Source: Myxococcales bacterium UBA5297 (GTDB lineage Bacteria; Myxococcota; Myxococcia; Myxococcales; UBA5297). Taken from it: 7,177 nucleotides of DNA. The DNA is taken from contig DHSB01000173.1 of NCBI GenBank assembly GCA_002408385.1, positions 96,922-104,098 of the forward strand, read 5' to 3'. Positions 1-7,148 of this stretch are shown here, one piece after another (positions within the stretch are counted from its first letter, which is position 1; each line of letters starts with the position of its first letter). Both the position numbers and the translations under genes were made by a program. The notes below the pieces were generated by a model. The model did no database searches. It worked only from the letters and a program-made list of their open reading frames with translations, and was not told the origin of the DNA.

Positions 1-67
1 AGGCTCGAGCGTCGCGTAGGGCTTTGCGGCGCGGGCGCTGCTCTCCTGCTTGCCGAGCGAAGAAGTC

Positions 68-394
68 GATGGCGGAGCTGGAGCTCCGCCGTCCATTAGG
101 GCTCCGCCGTCCACTAGAGCTGCGCCGTCCAATGGAGCTCGGCCGTCCATCGTTCTGGAGTTGCGCTTCCTTGCTTGCGAGTGGCCCCGATGGCGGAGTT
201 GGAGCTCCGCCGTCCATTAGGGCTCCGTCGTCCATTGGAGCTGCGCCGTCCAATGGAGTTCGGCCGTCCATCGTTCTGGAGTTGCGCTTCCTTGCTTGCG
301 AGTGGCCCCGATGGCGGAGTTGGAGCTCCAACCTCCATTAGAGCTCCGCCCGTCCATTAGGGCTCGCCGTCCATTGGAGCTGCGCCGTCCATCG
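68..394. repeat. Hierarchical tandem repeat: 18-bp units in fours within 121-bp copies
   Basis: Two full 121-bp copies (68-188 and 189-309) differ at only about 5 positions, and a third, degenerate copy starts at 310. Each copy carries four consecutive 18-bp units of the form GAGCTCCGCCGTCCATTA. They lie at 81-152, 202-273 and 323-394, separated by a 49-bp spacer. In the third group one unit is 19 bp (341-359) and the next 17 bp (360-376). Units holding the same position in different copies (for example 117-134 and 238-255, which are identical) are generally as alike as, or more alike than, neighbours, so the four-unit block appears to have been duplicated as a whole. Short open frames run through it (ELRRPL-type hexapeptides), but 121 is not a multiple of 3, so the frame changes between copies. 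I treat it as non-coding. Positions 1-67 contain only a blurred resemblance to the spacer and no gene. Confidence 0.9.
71..90. repeat. Palindrome at the start of the 121-bp repeat copy
   Basis: GGCGGAGCT (71-79) and AGCTCCGCC (82-90) are exact reverse complements separated by two bases. The second copy has the same structure at 192-211 with one change, giving a G-T pair. In the third copy (313-332) the right arm has decayed. The right arm is also the beginning of the first 18-bp unit, so the spacer ends in a partial inverted copy of the unit itself. Confidence 0.7.
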
Positions 395-434
395 TTTTGG
401 AGCTCCGCCGCAAGTCCGCCGCGCTCCCGCCTGC

Positions 435-463
435 CTTGCCAAGCCCCTTTCGGCCCTTACGTT
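435..463 (+). promoter_or_regulatory. Candidate clpB promoter, possibly heat-shock type
   Basis: CTTGCC at 435-440 is followed after 13 bases by CCCTTA at 454-459. This resembles the sigma-32 layout (CTTGAA, 13 or so bases, CCCCAT) with imperfect boxes. The same stretch can be read as a housekeeping promoter: TTGCCA at 436-441, 16 bases, TACGTT at 458-463. Either reading would start the transcript near 470, about 70 bases before the clpB start codon. It is the only plausible pair of boxes I found between the repeat array and clpB. Box matching alone is weak evidence in GC-rich DNA. Confidence 0.3.
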
Positions 464-490
464 AGTCGGCGGATTCGAGGTCGCCGGCTG

Positions 491-535
491 CCTGCCGCGG
501 CGCACCTCGCGGACGCGCGGGCAGGCGGGGCGAGG
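491..535 (+). promoter_or_regulatory. clpB leader with stem-loop and possible masking of the ribosome site
   Basis: CCTGCC (491-496) can pair with GGCAGG (520-525), closing a GC-rich leader hairpin. Alternatively CCTCGC (505-510) is an exact complement of GCGAGG (530-535), which contains the clpB Shine-Dalgarno-like GAGG (532-535) four bases before the ATG. The two pairings are alternatives. A structure that hides the ribosome site of a heat-shock gene would fit an RNA thermometer, but this is inference from base pairing only. Confidence 0.3.
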
Positions 536-539
536 ACCG

Positions 540-3152
<2,613 letters not shown>

Positions 3153-3183
3153 CCGCGGGCCGGGAGGGCAGAAGCCGCGAGAC

Positions 3184-3216
3184 GGTTCCGAGGCTCGAGG
3201 CCAGAGCCCCGGAATC
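3184..3216 (+). terminator. Long stem-loop after clpB, candidate terminator
   Basis: Thirteen-base arms, 3184-3196 and 3204-3216, pair with one A/C mismatch and one G-T pair around a 7-base loop. The structure begins 31 bases after the clpB stop. No T-tract follows, so it is not a classic intrinsic terminator. It could still protect the mRNA 3' end or assist termination. The rest of the gap to cdd (3217-3363) is GC-rich with smaller hairpins and no gene. Confidence 0.45.
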
Positions 3217-3329
3217 CGCCCGCGCTGCCGGCACGAAGGCTGGCGCTCCGGCGCATTCACTTCCTTTGCAAGCGCAGCCGCACGAGGCCGGCGCTGCGCC
3301 GCACCGGGAAGCAGGCCCAGCGGGAAAAC

Positions 3330-3357
3330 TTGCTCGGCCCCTTGGCAGAGGTACAGT
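3330..3357 (+). promoter_or_regulatory. Candidate cdd promoter
   Basis: TTGCTC (3330-3335) and TACAGT (3352-3357) are separated by 16 bases. The -10 box matches 4 of 6 consensus bases, the -35 box about half. Initiation about 7 bases after the -10 box would fall on or near the A of the cdd ATG at 3364, implying a leaderless or nearly leaderless mRNA. The only ribosome-site-like string, AGAGG at 3347-3351, lies 12 bases from the ATG, further than usual. Confidence 0.3.
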
Positions 3358-3363
3358 CGCCGC

Positions 3364-3786
3364 ATGGCAAAGCGAGCCGAAAAGCAGCCGCCCGTGAAGA
3401 TCGACTGGTCCGCCCTGGTGAACGCGGCCAAAGACGCGCGCAAGCGCGCATACGCTCCGTATTCGAAGTTTCCAGTTGGAGCCGCCATCCTCGGCGCCTC
3501 CGGGCGCATCTACATCGGGTGCAACGTCGAGAACTCGTCCTACGGACTGACCATCTGTGCCGAACGCAACGCGATGGGCCGCGCGATCGTCGAGGGCGAG
3601 AAGCAGATCCTCGCCATCGCTATCGCCGCGGGCGCCAAGCCGTGTCCTCCCTGCGGTGCCTGCAGGCAGGTGCTCGCGGAGTTCGGTGGTCCCGAGGTCC
3701 CGGTCGCTCTCGTCGCTGGACGCTCTCGCACCGTGCATCAGCTCGGCGACCTGCTGCCCTACACCTTCGACAAGACGTTCCTGTAG
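3364..3786 (+). CDS. cdd: Cytidine deaminase
   Basis: This is a 140-residue protein of the short, homotetrameric cytidine deaminase class. The class hydrolyses cytidine and deoxycytidine to uridine and deoxyuridine in pyrimidine salvage in the cytoplasm. Visible signatures: PYSKFPVGAA (32-41) in the nucleoside-binding region; GCNVENSSYG (52-61); CAE at 65-67, giving zinc ligand Cys65 and catalytic Glu67; PCGAC (96-100) with zinc ligands Cys97 and Cys100; and the C-terminal LLPYTF (130-135). All catalytic residues are present and the length is normal. The frame stays open upstream into clpB, but ATG 3364 gives the family-like N-terminus after a short basic extension (AKRAEKQPP). The next gene on this strand is a decayed amidohydrolase 35 bases downstream, possibly a former operon partner. 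Confidence 0.96.
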   Translation: MAKRAEKQPPVKIDWSALVNAAKDARKRAYAPYSKFPVGAAILGASGRIYIGCNVENSSYGLTICAERNAMGRAIVEGEKQILAIAIAAGAKPCPPCGACRQVLAEFGGPEVPVALVAGRSRTVHQLGDLLPYTFDKTFL

Positions 3787-3810
3787 CACGCGGCCCGGCC
3801 GGTCCCGGAG

Positions 3811-3830
3811 GGCCGGCCTTCGTGCCGGCC
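3811..3830 (+). other. GC hairpin between cdd and the amidohydrolase remnant
   Basis: GGCCGGC (3811-3817) and GCCGGCC (3824-3830) form a perfect 7-bp stem with a 6-base loop, 24 bases after the cdd stop. A competing hairpin pairs GGCCGG (3797-3802) with CCGGCC (3813-3818). No T-tract follows. It may stabilise the cdd mRNA 3' end or act as a weak terminator. Confidence 0.4.
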
Positions 3831-4359
3831 GCCGGGAACCCGCGTATCGGCCGCGCGAAGGCCACACTCGCGCGCGCCCTCGTCCAGAACGGCACCCTCG
3901 TCACCATCGATCTGCACCGCCGGGTCCTGCGGGCCGACCTACGCATCGAGGACGGCCGCATCGCGGCGATCGCGGCCTCGCTCGAGTCCTGCCGGGCGAG
4001 AAGGTGGTCGACGCCACTGATCGCGCGGTCGTGCCCGGCTTCGTCGAGGCGCACCTCCACCTGTGCCAGACGTGCTGTGCAACCGGGCGGAAGGGTTGGA
4101 GCTTCTCGACTGGCTCGAGAAGCGGGTCTTGCCGCTCGAGGCCGCGCACGACGAGCGCTCGATGGCCGCCTCGGCCGATCTGGGCATCGCCGAGCTGCTC
4201 AAGGGAGGCACGACCGCCATCCTCGACATGGGCACGGTGCGGCTGACCGAGTTGCTCTTCGACCGGGCTGCGGCCGCGGGCATCCGCTACGTCGACGGCA
4301 AGGCGATGATGGACCTGCCGCACCGCGCGCCGGCGGGCTTGCGGGAGACGACGGCCTAG
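3822..4359 (+). pseudogene. Amidohydrolase (deaminase-type), frameshifted and truncated
   Basis: Three consecutive reading frames together give the N-terminal 40 percent or so of a metal-dependent amidohydrolase of the SAH/MTA-deaminase and chlorohydrolase-like type. Frame one (from GTG 3822 to about 3986) reads ALVQNGTLVTIDLHRRVL and IEDGRIAAIA, the typical N-terminal beta domain. Frame two (about 3986-4072) reads PGEKVVDATDRAVVPGFVEA then HLHLCQT, including the HxH metal-binding pair. Frame three (about 4073-4359) reads GLELLDWLEKRVLPLEAAHD, then GIAELLKGGTTAILDMGTV and finally AMMDLPHRAPAGLRETTA before TAG. Each change is equivalent to one missing base. Family members are about 440-470 residues; here about 178 remain, so the later His and Asp metal ligands and the rest of the barrel are gone. 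No enzyme activity is expected. Family assignment is firm; the exact substrate class is not. Confidence 0.85.
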
Positions 4360-5591
4360 CGCCGAGGCTTCTTGCGCGACGGCGGTGGGATCACGAAGGC
4401 GTCTTCAGCGAGCTCGGGGGAGATGACTATCGAAGGGAGGTCTTCGGCGGGCTCGGGGCGCGCCGCGGCAGCGCTGAGCTCGAGGGCAAGCTCATCGATG
4501 ATGATCGAAGGCGTCTCAGCCTGCTCGACTGGTTGGTTGGCCTTGGTCAGAGCGTCGGCCTTGACGGGAGGCTTGCTGCGAGGCCCTGGGGCATTGGGCC
4601 GGAGAGGCGCCGCGGAGGGGCCCTTCCCGGCGGCCGCAGCCAAAGCGGGCTCGGAGTCCGGCTCGAGTCGCGCCTTCCAATTGGAGATTTCCCGCCCGAC
4701 CTGCTGGGGCCGCGGAGGGGCGTATTTCTTGAGGAAGCGCCGCAGGTGGCGCTCGAGCTCACCCGCGCTGGCGAGCCTGCGGCTCGGGTCGCGCTGGGTC
4801 GCCGAAGCGATGGCCGCGACCAGATCGGGCGGAACCCTGGGGTTGACGAGGTCGGCCCGAGGCAGTCCGCGGTCGCGGATGGCCTTGGCGATCTCGATGA
4901 GGTTCTTCATCTCCTCGAAGGGTCGCTTGCCGGTGCACAGCTCGAAGAGGGTTGCGCCCATCGAGTAGACGTCGCTGCGAGGGGTGGCCTCGGCGCCCAG
5001 GATGTACTCGGGCGAGACGTAGCGAACCTTGCCCCGCCTGTCGCCCGCCTTGGTCGTCAGGTCGGTGTTGGTGGTGCGCGCGATGCCGAAGTCGACGAGC
5101 TTGACGCACCCCGAGCAGTCGACCATCACGTTGTCGGGCGCGATGTCGCGGTGCACCAGGTGCAGCGGCTGCCCCGACTCGTCGGTCAGGTCGTGGGCGT
5201 AGGCCAGCCCCGCGCAGGCCTCGGCGATCATCGTGGCCGCGAGCACCGGCGACAGCGGGCCGCGGTTCGCCTCGATGCACTGGCGAAGGTGCAGGCCGTC
5301 GACGTACTCCATCGCCATGAAATGCTCGTCGCCCACCGCGCCGACCTCGTAGAGCTCGATGAGGTTGGGGTGGTGCAGCAGCTTGGCCAGCTCGGCCTCG
5401 TCCAAGAAGCGCCGCAGCGCCCTCTCGTCCTCGCGCAGATGGTCGTGCAGGCGCTTGATGACGAGCCGCTCGGGAAGGCCCTCTCGGCGCTCGGCAGGTC
5501 GCGCGAGCCAGACTTCCCCCATCGCACCGGAGCCCAGCTTGCGCAGCAGAAGGTACTGTCCAAAACCGCCCCCGCCGGCGGGCTCACTCAC
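4356..5591 (-). CDS. Hanks-type serine/threonine protein kinase, cytoplasmic
   Basis: This is a 411-residue eukaryotic-like kinase. The catalytic domain covers about 13-290: glycine loop LGSGAMGEV (19-27), ATP-anchoring Lys46 in VIK, helix-C Glu65, catalytic loop HRDIAPDN (147-154) with Asp149 and Asn154, DFG at 167-169, activation segment with Thr174, 176, 179 and 180, SPE (193-195), and SDVYSMG with Asp207. All key residues are present, and the HRD arginine suggests control by activation-loop phosphorylation. No membrane segment and no extracellular sensor are visible. The tail (about 290-411) is Pro/Ala-rich and probably disordered. It carries two similar motifs, PSIIIDELALEL (361-372) and PSIVISPELAED (386-397), and ends in a basic SRKKPRR. 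Start is GTG (5591-5589), fixed by a strong AGGAGG five bases upstream. Substrate is unknown. The divergent neighbour is the HTH protein. Confidence 0.95.
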   Translation of the reverse strand: MSEPAGGGGFGQYLLLRKLGSGAMGEVWLARPAERREGLPERLVIKRLHDHLREDERALRRFLDEAELAKLLHHPNLIELYEVGAVGDEHFMAMEYVDGLHLRQCIEANRGPLSPVLAATMIAEACAGLAYAHDLTDESGQPLHLVHRDIAPDNVMVDCSGCVKLVDFGIARTTNTDLTTKAGDRRGKVRYVSPEYILGAEATPRSDVYSMGATLFELCTGKRPFEEMKNLIEIAKAIRDRGLPRADLVNPRVPPDLVAAIASATQRDPSRRLASAGELERHLRRFLKKYAPPRPQQVGREISNWKARLEPDSEPALAAAAGKGPSAAPLRPNAPGPRSKPPVKADALTKANQPVEQAETPSIIIDELALELSAAAARPEPAEDLPSIVISPELAEDAFVIPPPSRKKPRR

Positions 5592-5596
5592 TTCGG

Positions 5597-5602
5597 CCTC
5601 CT
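5597..5602 (-). promoter_or_regulatory. Ribosome binding site of the kinase gene
   Basis: A perfect AGGAGG on the minus strand lies five bases before GTG at 5591. It decides the start, since no ATG is suitably placed. Confidence 0.8.
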
Positions 5603-5669
5603 GCCGAATCGGTCCGGCTCGTCGCCTCGCCTTCGTCTAAGCTCGCGAGAAGGCTACCAGAAAACAGCG

Positions 5670-5691
5670 CAGCGCCGAAGACGGGGCGCTG
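5670..5691. other. Stem-loop in the divergent intergenic region
   Basis: CAGCGCC (5670-5676) pairs with GGCGCTG (5685-5691). Because CAGCGC is repeated in tandem at 5665-5675, the stem can also form one register over (5665-5670 with 5686-5691). On the minus strand that puts TTTT directly after the stem, in the leader of the kinase gene. It could be a weak attenuator, a protein site, or chance in GC-rich DNA. The rest of 5592-5813 contains no gene. Confidence 0.4.
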
Positions 5692-5731
5692 TTGGTCCCC
5701 TCAGCTTCGCTTTCTTCGTTTACCTGGGGAG

Positions 5732-5760
5732 TTGCGGACAATGCCCGCCGAGTGATACGA
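5732..5760 (+). promoter_or_regulatory. Weak candidate promoter of the HTH gene
   Basis: TTGCGG (5732-5737) is followed after 17 bases by ATACGA (5755-5760), a poor -10 box. An unusually A-rich patch, GTAGCTAAAAAACTAAG (5781-5797), lies just before the ribosome site and is the lowest-GC spot in the window. It may be the true -10 region or an operator. The gap is divergent, so control elements may serve both genes. Confidence 0.2.
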
Positions 5761-5798
5761 CTGGCCTGGAAACTTCTCGTGTAGCTAAAAAACTAAGT

Positions 5799-5806
5799 GG
5801 GGAGGA
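5799..5806 (+). promoter_or_regulatory. Ribosome binding site of the HTH gene
   Basis: GGGGAGGA ends seven bases before ATG 5814. It selects this start within a frame that is otherwise open for kilobases upstream. Confidence 0.75.
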
Positions 5807-5813
5807 ACAGCCG

Positions 5814-6350
5814 ATGAGAGGCAAACCCGCATCGGGTTTCGAGAAGGAGCAGCAGCTCAGTCCACCGGTCAGCAAGGCCCTCGCCAACCTCGCCGAGCAG
5901 ATACGCGCCTGGCGTCGGCGGCACGAGATGACGCAGGCAGATCTCGCAATGAAGTCGGGCATCTCCGTCTCTTTCATCTCGATGATCGAGCGGGGTGAGC
6001 GCAGCCCGAGCTACGACACGCTGGTGCAGGTCGGAAACGCCCTCGACGTCCCGCTCTCCGAGCTTTTTCGCGCGGAGAACGAGGAGCCGAAGGACGACGG
6101 GTACTTTCGCAAGCTCGTCGATTTCGCGAGGGGAGCACGCCTGAGCCGCAAGCAGGTCGAGCAGCTCATCGCGGTGGGCAGGGCGATGTTCGATCTGCCC
6201 GCGGTCGCGGCCCCGGCTCAGCCCGCCGAGGAGATGATGACGCCGCCCGGAAGGCGCTGCTCAGTGCCGGGCTGCGGTCGTCCGCTGCTCGCACGCGGCC
6301 TTTGCCCGTCGCACTACCGGCGCAAGCTGCGGCAGAAGCGCTCGAAGTAG
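5814..6350 (+). CDS. XRE-family HTH protein with C-terminal Cys/His zinc-like module
   Basis: This is a 178-residue probable DNA-binding regulator. An XRE/Cro-type helix-turn-helix domain occupies about 22-86: LAEQIRAWRRRHEMTQADLA, then KSGISVSFISMIERGERSPS containing the recognition helix, and LVQVGNALDVPLSELF. A helical charged segment follows (about 95-127), then a Pro/Ala linker (129-145). The last 30 residues hold Cys149, Cys154, Cys164 and His167 in the pattern C-x4-C-x9-C-x2-H (CSVPGCGRP then ARGLCPSHY) and a strongly basic end (RRKLRQKRSK). That spacing looks like a small zinc-binding module seen at the ends of many bacterial and phage proteins. Metal binding is inferred. No ligand-binding domain is visible, so the signal it senses, if any, is unknown. 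It is transcribed away from the kinase, whose proximity makes regulation or phosphorylation of one by the other conceivable but unproven. Confidence 0.92.
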   Translation: MRGKPASGFEKEQQLSPPVSKALANLAEQIRAWRRRHEMTQADLAMKSGISVSFISMIERGERSPSYDTLVQVGNALDVPLSELFRAENEEPKDDGYFRKLVDFARGARLSRKQVEQLIAVGRAMFDLPAVAAPAQPAEEMMTPPGRRCSVPGCGRPLLARGLCPSHYRRKLRQKRSK

Positions 6351-6366
6351 TCGTCGGTCGATGGCT

Positions 6367-6386
6367 TGGGTCCTGTTCGGGCCCCA
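6367..6386 (+). terminator. Weak hairpin after the HTH gene
   Basis: TGGG (6367-6370) pairs with CCCA (6383-6386). After a one-base mismatch, CC (6372-6373) pairs with GG (6380-6381). It starts 17 bases after the HTH stop. The stem is interrupted and no T-tract follows, so the terminator role is tentative. Confidence 0.25.
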
Positions 6387-6469
6387 GTCATCCGAGCGCG
6401 GTTCGCCCAAAGTCGGTGGGAGCGAGAGAGGGCAACCGCGCTGCCGGTCGTCCACGCTGCGCTTCCTTC

Positions 6470-6484
6470 GGGCGCCGGGCGCCC
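6470..6484. terminator. Perfect GC palindrome in the convergent gap
   Basis: GGGCGCC (6470-6476) and GGCGCCC (6478-6484) are exact reverse complements around one base. It lies between the convergent HTH and thioredoxin genes, 120 and 82 bases from their stops. It could end transcription from both sides but lacks T-tracts. Nothing coding is visible in 6351-6565. Confidence 0.3.
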
Positions 6485-6565
6485 AGGGGGCTGCGGTACG
6501 CTGCCGCGCCAAGTCTGGCGGGGGCGATTGGAGGCCCAGCTCGAAGGCGGGGCGGCTCTTGAAGG

Positions 6566-6955
6566 TCAAGGCTTCTCGGAGTCGCCGAGCCCGAGGAGTT
6601 CGGTCTCGATGATCTCTTCGTGGTAGAGCTCGCCGCGAAACCCGACGACCCGTTCGACCTCGCGGCCCTCTCGGAAGTAGACGACGGTCGGCGTCCCCAT
6701 CACTCCGAGCTTTTCCATCGTGCGGGGAGCGGCCGCGGCGTTCACCTCCGCCACCTTCACCCGGCCGCGATAGCGCTTGGCCATGCTGAGGACTACCGGC
6801 TCGAGCTTCTTGCAGGGCGCGCAGCCAGGCCCCCAGACGTCGAGCATCACCGGCTCCTGCGAGCGCACGACTTCGGAGTCGAAGTTCGAGTCGTCGACGT
6901 GCACCGGCCAGACCTCGGGCTCTTTGGGTCCGAAGAGCTTCGCGAGCAGACTCAT
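6566..6955 (-). CDS. Thioredoxin-fold protein with CAPC active site
   Basis: This is a 129-residue cytoplasmic protein (no signal peptide or membrane segment) of the thioredoxin family, probably a thiol-disulfide oxidoreductase. The segment VMLDVWGPGCAPCKKLEP (36-53) carries the redox pair Cys45/Cys48, the conserved Trp41 and the buried Asp39 equivalent to Asp26 of E. coli thioredoxin. The cis-proline loop is MGTPTVVYF (86-94), Pro89. The active site differs from classical WCGPC: Gly44 replaces the Trp before the first Cys, and Ala46 replaces Gly. A 20-residue N-terminal extension (LLAKLFGPKEPEVWPVHV) precedes the fold, and the end is acidic (LGLGDSEKP). The frame is open further upstream, but that part is Arg/Ala-rich and unlike the family. 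ATG 6955 is preceded by GGAGG seven bases upstream and is chosen. The gene converges on the HTH gene. Its redox partner is not visible. Confidence 0.9.
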   Translation of the reverse strand: MSLLAKLFGPKEPEVWPVHVDDSNFDSEVVRSQEPVMLDVWGPGCAPCKKLEPVVLSMAKRYRGRVKVAEVNAAAAPRTMEKLGVMGTPTVVYFREGREVERVVGFRGELYHEEIIETELLGLGDSEKP

Positions 6956-6962
6956 GCGTTTT

Positions 6963-6967
6963 CCTCC
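6963..6967 (-). promoter_or_regulatory. Ribosome binding site of the thioredoxin gene
   Basis: GGAGG on the minus strand, followed by an A-rich spacer of seven bases and the ATG at 6955. It favours this start over the longer upstream frame. Confidence 0.75.
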
Positions 6968-7004
6968 GTCTCCCGTGGGAGCCGGCCGGCGCGGAAGCGG
7001 TTCA

Positions 7005-7039
7005 GCGCAGGCAGCGACGAGCGCGCCCGGCGCCTGCGC
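7005..7039 (-). promoter_or_regulatory. Stem-loop in the thioredoxin leader
   Basis: GCGCAGGC (7005-7012) and GCCTGCGC (7032-7039) are exact 8-bp reverse complements around a 19-base GC-rich loop. The element lies about 50-84 bases before the thioredoxin start codon on its coding strand. It may be a leader structure or an operator for a dimeric protein. No convincing promoter boxes were found around it. Confidence 0.35.
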
Positions 7040-7148
7040 CGCTCGAGAGGTGTCGCGAAATCTCCCTGGCCTCGGCCCTTGCCCGGCTGTGTCCCTTGAA
7101 CGAAGAGCCGATTGCCGTAGAACCACCGCGCGCGAGCAAGAGAGAGTC

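Noticed and set aside
24..360. Short frames encoding ELRRPL-type hexapeptide repeats
   Set aside because: The 121-bp period breaks the frame at each copy, there is no ribosome site, and the minus strand is open too. The region fits a DNA repeat better than a protein.
81..394. CRISPR array
   Set aside because: The 18-bp units are adjacent with no unique spacers, and the 49-bp spacers between groups are identical to each other. No cas gene is present.
3342..3360. Sigma-54 promoter before cdd (TTGGCA)
   Set aside because: The base pair at the required -12 distance from the GG is GT rather than GC, so the spacing rule fails.
3330..5813. A plus-strand frame open through cdd, the amidohydrolase remnant and the antisense of the kinase into the HTH gene
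   Set aside because: Only the final part (from 5814) has domain homology and a ribosome site. The rest is out of frame with cdd or antisense to the kinase. The N-terminal amidohydrolase piece falls in it by chance.
6302..6626. Several plus-strand frames of 83-86 codons in the convergent gap
   Set aside because: They overlap each other and the ends of both flanking genes, are Arg/Gly/Ser-rich, and have no ribosome sites or homology.
7060..7110. tRNA-like GTTCAAGG on the minus strand
   Set aside because: It does not fit the T-loop consensus, and no acceptor or anticodon stems can be drawn around it.
6956..7126. Extended N-terminus of the thioredoxin (186 residues)
   Set aside because: The extra 57 residues are Arg/Ala/Pro-rich without a signal peptide, and a good ribosome site precedes the internal ATG at 6955.
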